From contig JBDZVI010000063.1 in the NCBI GenBank assembly GCA_040255585.1, positions 1 to 17,493 on the forward strand: a stretch of 17,493 nucleotides of DNA, in the 5' to 3' direction. Origin of the DNA: JAAYYF01 sp040255585 (lineage in GTDB: Bacteria > Deinococcota > Deinococci > Deinococcales > Trueperaceae). A program made the position numbers and the translations under genes. The notes under the pieces were generated by a model. It did no database searches and was not told the origin of the DNA. It saw only the letters and a list, made by a program, of their open reading frames with translations. Positions 1 through 7,748 of the stretch are shown piece by piece (the stretch's first letter is position 1; every line of letters begins with the position of its first letter).

Positions 1-2
1 AG

Positions 3-818
3 GCGCTCGCGGAGGACCCCGACGTCGACGTCGTGTACGTCGCCACCCCGCACGGTCAGCACCACGCCGTCGCCGGCGCCATGCTGCGCGCGGGCAAGCA
101 CGTCCTCGTCGAGAAGGCGTTCACCATCACGGCGGCCGAGGCCGAGGACCTCGCGCGCCTCGCGCGCGAACGCGGCCTGTTCCTCATGGAGGCCGTCTGG
201 ACGCGCTTCCTCCCCACCTACGTTGCCGCCATGGACGTGCTGGAGGGCGGCGAGATCGGCCCTGTGCGCTACGTGCAGGCCGACATGGGCTTCATGGCGG
301 AACGCGACCCCCGCACGCGCCTCTGGGCGCCCGTGGACGGCGGCGGCGCGCTCCTGGACTTGGCCGTCTACCCGCTCTGCTGGGTGATCGGCGCCCTCGG
401 CCTCCCGACGAGCGTGCAGGCGGCCGGGAACGTCAACCACGAAGGTGTCGACGAGCTCTGCACCCTCGCGCTGACGCACGGCGGCGGCGCGCACTCCCAG
501 GTCGTCGTCTCGTTCGTCTCCGACTCGACGCGTAAGGCCCGCATCGTCGGCACGGAGGGCTACCTGGAGACAGGCCCGTCCCTGAGCCGCCCGGACGGCT
601 TCACGGTCGTCAAGGGCGCCGCCCGCCGGTCCGAGGGGTTCGAGCTGACGGATTCCCCCTACGCCTTCCAGCTCCGCGAGGTTACGCGCTGCGTCCAGGC
701 CGGCCTGCTCGAGAGCCCGGCCATGCCGCTCGCGCACACGCTGGCCACCATGCGGCTGTTCGACGAGGTCAGGCGGCAAATAGGGGTGAGGTACCCGAAC
801 GATGATTCGGCCCGCTAG
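3..818 (+). CDS. Gfo/Idh/MocA-family NAD(P)-dependent oxidoreductase (5' partial)
   Basis: The reading frame is open from base 3, so the gene starts outside the window; the GTG at 33 is internal. The visible part begins in the Rossmann fold, after the missing GxGxxG loop, with the family hallmark DVDVVYVATPHGQHH. The 'AGKHVLVEKAF' segment follows, where canonical EKP is EKA, as I recall for the dihydrodiol-dehydrogenase-like subgroup. 'GLFLMEAVWTRFLP' and 'GGGALLDLAVYPL' fit the same subgroup, the latter in the substrate-binding alpha/beta domain. Such enzymes oxidise or reduce sugars, inositols or diols using NAD(P)H; the substrate cannot be read here. About 271 residues are present, against roughly 330 for the family. 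It is convergent with the gamma-glutamyltransferase gene, with 122 bases between stop codons and no clear terminator hairpin in them. Confidence 0.88.
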   Translation, partial: ALAEDPDVDVVYVATPHGQHHAVAGAMLRAGKHVLVEKAFTITAAEAEDLARLARERGLFLMEAVWTRFLPTYVAAMDVLEGGEIGPVRYVQADMGFMAERDPRTRLWAPVDGGGALLDLAVYPLCWVIGALGLPTSVQAAGNVNHEGVDELCTLALTHGGGAHSQVVVSFVSDSTRKARIVGTEGYLETGPSLSRPDGFTVVKGAARRSEGFELTDSPYAFQLREVTRCVQAGLLESPAMPLAHTLATMRLFDEVRRQIGVRYPNDDSAR

Positions 819-940
819 GCATCGACCCAGACCCGCGCCGGCTGACGCCGCTTCCCACTGGGCCGCGGTCGACGGCCGCGTAGGCTCGTGCCGCGACCGC
901 CATGCCACGACCACGAGGCTGCCGCGCAACGGGCCGCAGC

Positions 941-2560
941 CTAGTACCCGACCGCCATCCCGTCCTTGCGCGGGTCGCTGCCCGCCACGTAGCCGCCGTC
1001 CTCCTGCCGCAGGATGAGCTGCGCGCCGCCGAAGCCGAAGTCCTCGCCGAGCTTCGACTGGTGGATCACGTGTCCGAGCCGCTCGAGCTCGGACACCGTC
1101 TCCGCCGGGTAGCCGGACTCCAGCGCGACCTCGAGCCCGCCCATCACGCGCCAGCGGGGGGCGTCCGCGATGGCCTGTGGGTTCTGGCCGTGGTCGGCGA
1201 GCCGGAGGGCGACCTGTGCGTGCCCCTGGGGCTGCATGGGGCCGCCCATCACGCCGTAGGACATGAGTGGCGCCCCGCCACGCGTCAGGAACGCGGGGAT
1301 GATCGTGTGGAACGGCCGCTTGCCGCCTTCGGCGAAGTTCGGGTGGCCCGGCGTCGTCACGAAGCCGGCGCCGCGGTTCTGCAGCGAGATGCCCGTGCCG
1401 GGCACCACCACGCCGGAGCCGAAGCCGTAGTAGTTGGACTGGATGTAGGAGACCATCATGCCGCTGGCGTCCGCGGCCGTGAGGTAGATGGTGCCGCCCC
1501 TGCTCGGCACGCCGTAGTCGGGCACCTGCGCCCGCCGAGGGTCGATGAGGCGCGCCCGCCCGGCCAGGTAGTCGGGGTCGAGGAGCTGCTCGGCGGTCGT
1601 GCGCATGTGGGCGGCGTCCGCCAAGTAGGCGTAGACGTCGGCGAAGGCGAGCTTCATCGCCTCGATCTGCAGGTGGAGGCTCGCCGCGCCGTCGATCGGC
1701 AGCTCGGCCACGTTCGTATGCTTCAGGATCCCGAGCGCCAGTAGCGCCGCGAGCCCCTGGCCGTTGGGTGGGATCTCGTGCAGCTCGAGCTCCCGGTACG
1801 GTTGGGAGATGGTGCCGACCCAGTCGGGCCGGTGGTCGGCGAGGTCGGCGAGTGCCAGGGTGGCGCCGTGGTGGCGCGCGTCCTCGACCATGGCCTCGGC
1901 GAGCTCGCCCCGGTAGAAGGCCTCGCCGCGCGTCTTGGCGATCAGCTCGAGGGTGCGCGCGTGGTCGGGCATGCTGAACCGCTCGCCCGCGCGGGGTGCG
2001 CGGCCGCCGGGCAGGAAGACGCGGCGGAACTCGGCGAACTCGGGCGCGCCGAAGGACTTCTCGGCGTACCCCCACGCGCGCGCCGTGATCGGCTGGACGG
2101 GGAAGCCGTCAGACGCGTACCGGATGGCCGGCTCGAAGAGCGTCTCGAACGGCAGGCGCCCGAAGCGCCCGGAGAGCTCGACCCAGGCGGAGACGGCGCC
2201 CGGCACGGTCACGGAGTTCCAGCCGCGCGGCACGCCGCCGCCGGACCCCGGCGCGCCGGCGCCCGCGGCCTCCAAGTGCCTCGCCTCGAAGGCCGCCGGC
2301 GAGCGCCCGGAGGCGTTGAGGCCGTGCAGCTCCCGGCCGTCCCACAGGATGCAGAAGGCGTCGGAGCCGATGCCGTTGCCGGTCGGCTCGAGGATCGTCA
2401 TGGTGATGGCGGTTGCCACGGCGGCGTCGACGGCGTTGCCGCCCTTCTGCAGCATGGCGAGGCCCGCCTGGGCGGCGAGCGCCTGCGACGTGGCGACGAC
2501 GTTGCGCGCCATCACCACCGGACGTTGCGAGGAGTAGGGGAGTGCGTAGTCGAGCCGCAT
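941..2560 (-). CDS. Gamma-glutamyltransferase-like hydrolase (Ntn family)
   Basis: A 539-residue protein of the gamma-glutamyltranspeptidase family. These enzymes cleave themselves and use the new N-terminal Thr to hydrolyse or transfer gamma-glutamyl groups. Seen: 'GNAVDAAVA' (41-49), 'NGQG' (266-269), the proposed cleavage point before T357 in 'SRGGTIYLTAAD', 'GFGSGVVVPGTGISLQNRG' (379-397), 'GGPMQPQGHAQ' (439-449) and 'GSDPRKDG' (527-534). No signal peptide is visible, so it is probably cytoplasmic, unlike periplasmic E. coli Ggt. ATG at 2560 was chosen because family homology begins there; the frame stays open far upstream, but that part reads as shadow of the permease gene. An AGGAAGGA lies 12 bases upstream of the ATG, rather far. 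It is the last gene of the transporter operon, 59 bases after the DppC-like gene, suggesting it processes what is imported. Confidence 0.9.
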   Translation of the reverse strand: MRLDYALPYSSQRPVVMARNVVATSQALAAQAGLAMLQKGGNAVDAAVATAITMTILEPTGNGIGSDAFCILWDGRELHGLNASGRSPAAFEARHLEAAGAGAPGSGGGVPRGWNSVTVPGAVSAWVELSGRFGRLPFETLFEPAIRYASDGFPVQPITARAWGYAEKSFGAPEFAEFRRVFLPGGRAPRAGERFSMPDHARTLELIAKTRGEAFYRGELAEAMVEDARHHGATLALADLADHRPDWVGTISQPYRELELHEIPPNGQGLAALLALGILKHTNVAELPIDGAASLHLQIEAMKLAFADVYAYLADAAHMRTTAEQLLDPDYLAGRARLIDPRRAQVPDYGVPSRGGTIYLTAADASGMMVSYIQSNYYGFGSGVVVPGTGISLQNRGAGFVTTPGHPNFAEGGKRPFHTIIPAFLTRGGAPLMSYGVMGGPMQPQGHAQVALRLADHGQNPQAIADAPRWRVMGGLEVALESGYPAETVSELERLGHVIHQSKLGEDFGFGGAQLILRQEDGGYVAGSDPRKDGMAVGY

Positions 2561-2619
2561 GTTAAGGCGTGGTCCTTCCTGGTGCGGCGGGCCTGCGCGG
2601 CCCGCGTGGGCGCCCCGGG

Positions 2620-3498
2620 TCAGTCGCGGGGGTCGAACGCGTCCCTGACCCCGTCGCCGAGGAGGTTGAAGGCGAGGACGCTGACGAAGATGGCCAGGCC
2701 GGGCCAGATGGCCATCCAAGGGGCCTGCCCCATGAAGTTCTTGGCGACGTTGAGCATGCCGCCCCAGCTCGGCGTGGGGGGTTGCACGCCCAGCCCAAGG
2801 AACGATAACGAAGATTCCGCGATGATGGACGTGGCGATCGTCAACGTGCCCTGCACGAGGAGCGGCGCGAGGCTGTTGGGCAGCACGTGCGACCACAGCA
2901 CGCGCGCGTCGCCCGCCCCGAGCGCGCTGGCGGCCTGGACGTACTCCTCGGCGCGCACGGCGAGGACCTGGCCGCGCGTCAGGCGGATGAAGGTGGGCGC
3001 GCTCGCCACCCCGATCGCGATCATCGCGTTCGTCAGGCTCGGCCCGAACGCGGCCGCCAAGGCCACCGCCAGGATCAGGAACGGGAACGAGAGGAGCGCG
3101 TCCGTGAAGCGCATGATGAGCTCGCTGACGGCGCCCCGGTAGAAGCCGGCGATCAGCCCGAGGGGCACGCCGAGGACCATCGCGATGACGACCGACAGCG
3201 CGCCGGCCATGAGCGACGCCCTTGCCCCGTAGATGAGGCGCGAGAGCACGTCGCGGCCCACGTCGTCCGTGCCGAGCAGGTGCGCGGCGCTCGGCGCCTT
3301 GCGCACGGCGAGGAAGTCGGCCTTCGTCGGGTCGTATGGGGAGATCTGGGGGGCGAAGACGGCGACGAGCACGAACGCCACGATGATCACGAGGCTCGCC
3401 ACGGCGAACGGCTTGCGCGCGAGGCTGGCCAGGGCGCGGCGCCACACGCCGACCCCGCCGCCTCGGGCCAAAGCGTGCTCGGTCCCGGCGCCCGTCAT
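2620..3498 (-). CDS. ABC transporter permease, DppC/GsiD type
   Basis: A 292-residue inner-membrane permease of the dipeptide/oligopeptide/nickel class. A hydrophobic first helix follows a short N-terminal tail ('KPFAVASLVIIVAFVLVAVFAP'). The characteristic 'LLGTDDVGRDVLSRLIYGAR' precedes the core helices. The EAA loop that docks the ATPase is 'EEYVQAASALGAGDARVLWSHVLPN', followed by 'SSLSFLGLGVQPPTPSWGGML', typical of the C-type partner. The ATG at 3498 overlaps the stop of the upstream permease in an ATGA, indicating translational coupling, and this fixes the start; longer in-frame starts upstream lie inside the preceding gene. It pairs with the DppB-like protein as a heterodimer. Specificity cannot be read from the permease; the GGT neighbour points to gamma-glutamyl peptides such as glutathione (inference). 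Confidence 0.93.
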   Translation of the reverse strand: MTGAGTEHALARGGGVGVWRRALASLARKPFAVASLVIIVAFVLVAVFAPQISPYDPTKADFLAVRKAPSAAHLLGTDDVGRDVLSRLIYGARASLMAGALSVVIAMVLGVPLGLIAGFYRGAVSELIMRFTDALLSFPFLILAVALAAAFGPSLTNAMIAIGVASAPTFIRLTRGQVLAVRAEEYVQAASALGAGDARVLWSHVLPNSLAPLLVQGTLTIATSIIAESSLSFLGLGVQPPTPSWGGMLNVAKNFMGQAPWMAIWPGLAIFVSVLAFNLLGDGVRDAFDPRD

Positions 3499-4439
3499 CC
3501 GACCTGGATCTTCGGGTTCGCCAACGCGTAAGCGACGTCGACGAGGAGGTTGATGACGATGTAGGACGTGGCCGTGAACAGCACCACGCCCTGCACGACG
3601 GCGTAGTCGCGGTTGAACACCGCGTCGATGACGAGCTTCCCGAAGCCGGGGATGGTGAACACCTGCTCCGTGAGCACCGCGCCGGAGAGGAGCGCCCCGA
3701 GCTGCAGGCCGATGATCGTGATGACGGGGATGAGGGCGTTGCGCAGCGCGTGCCTCACGACGACGAGGAACGGCGCGAGGCCCTTGGCGCGCGCCGTGCG
3801 GACGAAGTCCTGCTTCAGGACCTCCAGCATGGAGGAGCGCATCTGGCGCATCAGCACCCCGGCCAGGCCCGTGCCGAGCACGAGCGCGGGCATGATCATG
3901 CGCTGGAGGTTCGGCCACACGCCGTCGGAGAGGGGCACGAAGCCCGACGCAGGCAGGAGCTTCCAGCGCACCGACACGAGCAGGATGAGCATGATGCCGA
4001 GCCAGAAGTTGGGGATGGAGATGCCGGAGAGCGCCGCCACGGTGCTCGCGTAGTCGACCGCCGTGCCTTTGCGCACGGCGGCCAGGACCCCGGTGGGGAT
4101 GGCGATGGCGAGCGCCACGAGGAGGCTCAGGATCGCCAGCTCGACGGTGACGGGCAGCTTCTCGAGGAGGAGCTGCGCCACGGGTTGCCGCGTCCGGAAC
4201 GACTGGCCCAGGTTCCCCTGCGTCACCTGACCAAGCCAGGCGACGTACTGGACGGGCACGGGGTCGTTGAGCCGGTAGCGGTCCCTGATGAAGGCGATGA
4301 CCTCCGGGTCACGCTCCTCACCGGCAAGCACCACGGCGGGGTCGCCCGGCAGCATGCGCTGGACGGCGAACACCATGACGGTGACGATGAGGAGCGTGGG
4401 GGCCGCGGTCAGGACGCGGCGCAGGATGTAAGGCAGCAC
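3495..4439 (-). CDS. ABC transporter permease, DppB/GsiC type
   Basis: A 314-residue inner-membrane permease. The N-terminus 'MLPYILRRVLTAAPTLLIVTVMVF' is the signature first helix of the DppB class. 'LPGDPA' and 'RYRLNDPVPVQYVAWLGQV' follow in the long extracytoplasmic loop, then 'GNLGQSFRT'. The EAA cytoplasmic loop is 'DFVRTARAKGLAPFLVVVRHALRNALIPVITI', and 'LSGAVLTEQVFTIPGFGKL' closes the core. Length matches the family. The start is GTG at 4439, with only a weak ribosome-binding match, 29 bases after the solute-binding protein gene, so it is probably translated by read-on from that gene. It overlaps the DppC-like gene by 4 bases. No ATP-binding subunit is encoded next to it. Confidence 0.94.
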   Translation of the reverse strand: MLPYILRRVLTAAPTLLIVTVMVFAVQRMLPGDPAVVLAGEERDPEVIAFIRDRYRLNDPVPVQYVAWLGQVTQGNLGQSFRTRQPVAQLLLEKLPVTVELAILSLLVALAIAIPTGVLAAVRKGTAVDYASTVAALSGISIPNFWLGIMLILLVSVRWKLLPASGFVPLSDGVWPNLQRMIMPALVLGTGLAGVLMRQMRSSMLEVLKQDFVRTARAKGLAPFLVVVRHALRNALIPVITIIGLQLGALLSGAVLTEQVFTIPGFGKLVIDAVFNRDYAVVQGVVLFTATSYIVINLLVDVAYALANPKIQVG

Positions 4440-4468
4440 CCTACGGCCCCGCCCCGGTCAGTCTCTTG

Positions 4469-5977
4469 TCACTCGAGCGACACCCCGCTCAGGCGGATCA
4501 TCCCGTCTGGGAACGCGACGAAGCCGTGCAGCCTCGTGGTGTGCGGGAAGAACAGCTGCGTGTGATAGAGGTAGATGATGTGCCGATCGGGGATGTAGTG
4601 CTCGGCGGCCTTGTCGAAGAGCGCCTTGCGGGCGGCGAAGTCGCTGACAGCGCGGGACTCGTTCATCCACTCGTCAACTTCGGGGTCGCAGTAGCCGGAC
4701 ACGTTGAGCGCGCCCTCGCACGTGACGAAGGAGTGGATGTTCCCGTCGGGGTCGAGCCTGCCCGACCAGCCGACGGCGAAGGCGTCGTAGTCGCCCGCGT
4801 CCTGCAGGTCGAGGGCCGTGGCGAACTCGGTCGCGCGCAACGACACGTCGAAGCCGGCCTCGCCGGCCATGGCCTGCACGACCTCGCCGACGCGCACGGA
4901 GTCGGGGTTGTTCGCGACCATCAGCTCGACGGGCACGCGCGTGTAGCCGGCCTCGGCGATGAGCGCCTTGGCGCGGTCGACGTCGCGCTCGGGGATGGGC
5001 AGGGAGGCCGTGTACCACGGGCTCGAGGGCGCCACGGCCTGGTTGCCGATGACGAACTGGCCGTCGAAGACGACGTTGTTGATGACGTTACGGTCGATGG
5101 AGAGCTCGAAGGCCTCGCGCAGGCGCACGTCCTGAGCGAGCGGCGTGTCGCGCTGCGTCGGGTTGGCGACGTTGATCGTTATGCCCTGGTAGCCGAGGCT
5201 GGGCACGCTCTCCATGGCCAGGCCCGAGTCGGCGGCGATGGCCGCCAGGTCGGTCGGGGAGGGGCGCTCGATGAGGTCGAGGTCGCCGGACTGGAGGTTG
5301 GCGAGGCGCACGCTCGTGTCCGGGATGGGCAGGAAGACGACGCGGTCGATGGGGAAGGCGTCGGCGTTCCAGTAGCCGGCGTACTTCTCGAGCACGATGC
5401 GGTCCTGCGCGACGCGCTGCACGAACTTGTAGGGGCCGGAGCAGACGGGGTTGGCGCCGAACTGGTCGCCGGCCGCCTCGGCCGCGGTGGGGGAGATCAT
5501 CATGCCGGCGCGGTCGGCGAACTGCGCGATGAGCGGCGCGAACGGCTGCGTAAGGTGGATGCGCACCGCGTGGTCGCCCGTCACCTCGACGGAGGAGACC
5601 TGCGCGATCTCGCTCGCCCGCGTCGAGCCGGGGAGGGTCAGCGAGCGGTCGATGTTGTACTTGACAGCCGCGGCGTCGAGGGGCGTGCCGTCGTGGAAGG
5701 TTACGCCCTCGCGGATGGCGAGGTCGAGCGTCAGCCCGTCGGCCGACACGGTGTAGCTCGTGGCGAGCTGTGGGACGATCTCGAGGTTGGGCGTGATGTC
5801 GAACAGCTTGTCGCACAAGCTGGTGAAGACGATGCGCCCGACGTAGGTGCGGGCCAAGGCGGGGTCGAGGATGTCGGGGTCTTCCGCCAGCCCGATCCTC
5901 AGTGTCGTCTGCGCCGATGCGAGCCCGGCCGCCGCCAGAACGAGCGCCAGCAGCAGCGTCGTGACCGATCGCTTCAT
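4469..5977 (-). CDS. ABC transporter substrate-binding protein, family 5 (peptide/glutathione type)
   Basis: A 502-residue exported solute receptor. It has a clear signal peptide: 'MKR', a hydrophobic core, then 'GLASAQ' with cleavage expected near residues 22-23. There is no lipobox Cys, so it is a free periplasmic protein. Family 5 signatures: 'LRIGLAEDPDILDPALA' at the mature N-terminus, 'LFDITPNLEIVPQLATSYTVSADGLTLDLAIREGVTFHDGTPLDAAAVKYNIDR', 'VCSGPYKF' and 'REAFELSIDRN'. Start: ATG 5977 has a strong AGGAGGAGG ribosome site and begins the signal peptide; the in-frame extension to 6124 overlaps the divergent regulator and is rejected. It leads the operon, directly behind a TTGACA-17-TATGCT promoter. 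Ligand is inferred only from context (gamma-glutamyltransferase downstream); dipeptides or opines are alternatives. Confidence 0.94.
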   Translation of the reverse strand: MKRSVTTLLLALVLAAAGLASAQTTLRIGLAEDPDILDPALARTYVGRIVFTSLCDKLFDITPNLEIVPQLATSYTVSADGLTLDLAIREGVTFHDGTPLDAAAVKYNIDRSLTLPGSTRASEIAQVSSVEVTGDHAVRIHLTQPFAPLIAQFADRAGMMISPTAAEAAGDQFGANPVCSGPYKFVQRVAQDRIVLEKYAGYWNADAFPIDRVVFLPIPDTSVRLANLQSGDLDLIERPSPTDLAAIAADSGLAMESVPSLGYQGITINVANPTQRDTPLAQDVRLREAFELSIDRNVINNVVFDGQFVIGNQAVAPSSPWYTASLPIPERDVDRAKALIAEAGYTRVPVELMVANNPDSVRVGEVVQAMAGEAGFDVSLRATEFATALDLQDAGDYDAFAVGWSGRLDPDGNIHSFVTCEGALNVSGYCDPEVDEWMNESRAVSDFAARKALFDKAAEHYIPDRHIIYLYHTQLFFPHTTRLHGFVAFPDGMIRLSGVSLE

Positions 5978-6007
5978 GTTCCTCCTCCTAAAGGTGTTCC
6001 GGGTTCG

Positions 6008-6036
6008 AGCATAGACGTGCCGTTGCGCGATGTCAA
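6008..6036 (-). promoter_or_regulatory. Sigma-70-type promoter of the transporter/GGT operon
   Basis: On the minus strand, TTGACA (6036-6031), a 17-base spacer and TATGCT (6013-6008) form a near-perfect housekeeping promoter, about 30 bases before the ATG at 5977. It sits between the operon and the divergent Lrp/AsnC gene, whose own start is less than 50 bases away, so that regulator could well act here. Confidence 0.75.
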
Positions 6037-6046
6037 TGCGATGGGC

Positions 6047-6076
6047 TTGCCTGGTTCGCAATGCGAGGCGTAACGT
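6047..6076 (+). promoter_or_regulatory. Putative leaderless promoter of the Lrp/AsnC gene
   Basis: TTGCCT (6047-6052), an 18-base spacer and TAACGT (6071-6076). The -10 box fits the TANNNT form known for leaderless Deinococcus genes. The ATG at 6085 follows after 8 bases, so transcription would start at or next to the start codon. This also favours 6085 over the ATG at 6061. Confidence 0.5.
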
Positions 6077-6084
6077 TGAGATAT

Positions 6085-6561
6085 ATGCGCGTTGATGCCT
6101 TGGATCAGTCGTTGATAGTCGCACTCGAGGACGACGGCCGCCGGCCGTTCCGGGACATCGCGCGCGAGCTCGGTGTGTCGGAGGCGACCGTGCGCGGCCG
6201 CGTCGCCCGCCTCAAGGAGCTCGGGTACATCAAGATCACCGCCGTCGGGAGCCCGTTGCGGCTAGGGCTCAACGTCTACGCCATCACGCTCCTGAGCCTC
6301 CAGCCCGGCCACGTGCCGGCCGCGGCCGCGCGCCTCGCCGAGTACCCGAACGTGCGCTTCGTGGGCAACTCGTTCGGCTCGGCCGACATCATCATCCAGA
6401 CGCTCCACCCGAGCGCCCAGGACCTGCACGCCTTCATAGCCACGACGCTGCCGCGCGACATCCCGGCCATCACGCGCACGGAGACGTTCCAGCTCGCCGA
6501 GGTGGTCAAGAGCTCGTGGGACTGGAAGGCGTGGTTCGCTGGGCAGGCGGAGGAGGGGTGA
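6085..6561 (+). CDS. Lrp/AsnC-family transcriptional regulator
   Basis: A 158-residue DNA-binding protein. The N-terminal winged helix-turn-helix (about 5-52) is typical: 'LDQSLIVALEDDGRRPFRDIARELGVSEATVRGRVARLKELGYIK'. A RAM ligand-binding/oligomerisation domain follows (about 65-140), with 'NVRFVGNSFGSADIIIQTLHPS' and 'ITRTETFQLAEVVKSSWDW'. Such proteins sense amino acids or related metabolites. The start at 6085 is preferred because the Lrp fold begins immediately there and a leaderless-type -10 box sits just upstream; the ATG at 6061 would add 8 residues. The gene is divergent from the transporter/GGT operon, with about 107 bases between start codons, the usual position for a local regulator. 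That it responds to an imported amino acid or peptide is inference. Confidence 0.9.
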   Translation: MRVDALDQSLIVALEDDGRRPFRDIARELGVSEATVRGRVARLKELGYIKITAVGSPLRLGLNVYAITLLSLQPGHVPAAAARLAEYPNVRFVGNSFGSADIIIQTLHPSAQDLHAFIATTLPRDIPAITRTETFQLAEVVKSSWDWKAWFAGQAEEG

Positions 6562-6731
6562 GGGGAGCTGCGGCGTTGGTGGCTAGTGGCTGCTTGCGTT
6601 TCGGCGGCTGAGTGGGCGTGATGGCCGAGCGCATGTGGGTCTAGGGGTGCGGCCCGCTCCCGAGTCCTTGGCGCGCCCCCGAGCTCCGGTCGTGCGGCCG
6701 CAGCCGCAGCCCGCGCGCTAACCTGACCAAT
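6562..6731. other. Intergenic stretch before the MazG-like gene
   Basis: No gene is seen. The 3' part carries TAACCT (6719-6724), 7 bases before the ATG at 6732, which fits a leaderless TANNNT promoter; no good -35 box is visible. A short inverted repeat (TGCGG...CCGCA, 6693-6708) lies where a -35 box would be, and may be chance in such GC-rich DNA. Confidence 0.4.
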
Positions 6732-7046
6732 ATGCCCGGAGACTTTGAACAGCTCACCTCGGAGATCCGCGAGTTCGCGGCGGCGCGCGACTGGCACCGC
6801 TACCACGCGCCTAAGAACCTCGTCATGGCCCTGTCCGTCGAGGTCGCGGAGCTGATGGAGCACTTCCAGTGGCTCACGAACGAGGAGTCGGACGCTCTGG
6901 GACCCACCGAGCGTGCCGGCGTGGTGGACGAGCTCGCCGACGTGCAGATCTACCTGCTCGAGTTGGCGGACCGGTTGGGGGTTGACATGGTCGCGGCGGT
7001 GAGGGCGAAGATGGTCAAGAACGGGGTCAAGTACCCGGCGCCTTAG
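6732..7046 (+). CDS. MazG-like nucleotide pyrophosphohydrolase
   Basis: A 104-residue, all-alpha protein of the MazG/RS21-C6 (dCTP pyrophosphatase-like) superfamily. It should hydrolyse non-canonical or excess NTPs/dNTPs to the monophosphate and pyrophosphate using Mg ions. The metal-binding pattern ExxE...ExxD is visible: E37 and E40 in 'ALSVEVAELMEHFQW', and E67 and D70 in 'DELADVQIYLLELADRL'. The terminal 'KMVKNGVKYP' (93-102) is also usual. Length matches the short single-domain class. There is no ribosome-binding site before the ATG; TAACCT ends 7 bases upstream, so translation is probably leaderless. It stands alone, without evident functional link to its neighbours. Confidence 0.9.
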   Translation: MPGDFEQLTSEIREFAAARDWHRYHAPKNLVMALSVEVAELMEHFQWLTNEESDALGPTERAGVVDELADVQIYLLELADRLGVDMVAAVRAKMVKNGVKYPAP

Positions 7047-7399
7047 CAGCACATCTCTTGTCATGACGGTGGTAGCACCTGTGCGCTCGTTGGCTCCGGG
7101 CACAGTTTCGCCTACACCAAGTGGGCCGTGATCCATGGAGGCGGTGCATGCCGCCGGCGGTTCAGCCACCCTTATGGAACCCTAGCGCCTGGTTCCTGAG
7201 GGGAGGTTCGCGGTGCCGCCTATAGACAAGTCAAAGGACTTCGTTGTTATCGTCGCTCATGACATCCGGATACGGGTGCTTCTGGAGATCAGAAGTCGAC
7301 AGACTCGACGCTTCGCTGCCAGTCTCGAAGCTGAGTGGGCGCCTGGCGCATCAGGCCGGGCTCGAGCGAAACTCGGGCCTGCGAGACAGGAGGGCGAAC
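7047..7399. other. Leader region with a bulged hairpin; possible small ORF 7213-7431
   Basis: No recognisable gene. A GTG at 7213 has a good GGGGAGG ribosome site 6 bases upstream and opens a 72-codon frame ending at 7431. That frame overlaps the next gene and resembles nothing I know, so I keep it only as a possibility. Just before the next gene's ribosome site, CAGGCC (7352-7357) pairs with GGCCTG (7376-7381) and CGAG (7363-7366) with CTCG (7372-7375). This gives a 10-pair stem with a five-base bulge and a CGAAA loop, placed where it could control translation of 7400-7711. Confidence 0.35.
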
Positions 7400-7711
7400 G
7401 TGATCAAGGCTCAAGACCTTCCAGATCCTAAGAAGTTGACGCTCATCGAGCGCCAGCAGGCATGGATCGTGCTGATCCTCGGGCTACTAGTCGAGGATGA
7501 GCAGCTACGGGAGTCCGTCCCGAGTGAGGTCACGATCTTCGTGCTACCTTCGAACGACCCTGAGCTTTGCGACTACAACATGCAACTGGCCGACCGGCAG
7601 CCTGAGGGCACCGAGATGGTGATGATCGCGATCGAGATGCAGCAGGCGCAGACGCTGGCCCTTCGGCCCTTGAGGCCGACCGCCCCGGCGCTGACCTACT
7701 CGTACGCCTAG
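7400..7711 (+). CDS. Hypothetical protein, 103 residues
   Basis: I do not recognise this protein. GTG at 7400 is chosen because AGGAGGG (7388-7394) ends 5 bases upstream, an ideal spacing; an in-frame ATG at 7244 would add 52 residues of poor character. The N-terminal half has a helical, partly hydrophobic stretch ('RQQAWIVLILGLLVEDEQLRE'). 'EVTIFVLPSNDPELCDYNMQLAD' and 'TEMVMIAIEMQQAQTLALRPL' then suggest a small alpha/beta domain with two strands. There is no signal peptide and no convincing membrane helix; it is probably a small cytosolic protein. It is convergent with the truncated SDR gene; the 37 bases between them hold a CCGCGG-TTACG-CCGCGG hairpin. Confidence 0.65.
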   Translation: MIKAQDLPDPKKLTLIERQQAWIVLILGLLVEDEQLRESVPSEVTIFVLPSNDPELCDYNMQLADRQPEGTEMVMIAIEMQQAQTLALRPLRPTAPALTYSYA

Positions 7712-7731
7712 CGGGAACCCACGGCGCCGGG

Positions 7732-7748
7732 CCGCGGTTACGCCGCGG
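7732..7748. terminator. Possible bidirectional terminator hairpin
   Basis: CCGCGG (7732-7737), loop TTACG, CCGCGG (7743-7748) is a perfect 6-pair stem between two convergent genes. It has no T tract on either side, so intrinsic termination is uncertain. Confidence 0.35.

Noticed and set aside
902..3142. Long plus-strand frames opposite the GGT and permease genes
   Set aside because: Their translations are low-complexity Arg/Ala/Gly/Val-rich shadows typical of GC-rich antisense frames, while the minus strand carries clear family motifs.
4466..6073. 535-codon plus-strand frame opposite the solute-binding protein
   Set aside because: It is rich in Val, Asp, Gly and Arg without any domain pattern; the opposite strand is a textbook family 5 binding protein.
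6693..6708. TGCGG/CCGCA inverted repeat before the MazG-like gene
   Set aside because: Only five base pairs, in a very GC-rich stretch; not strong enough to call an operator.
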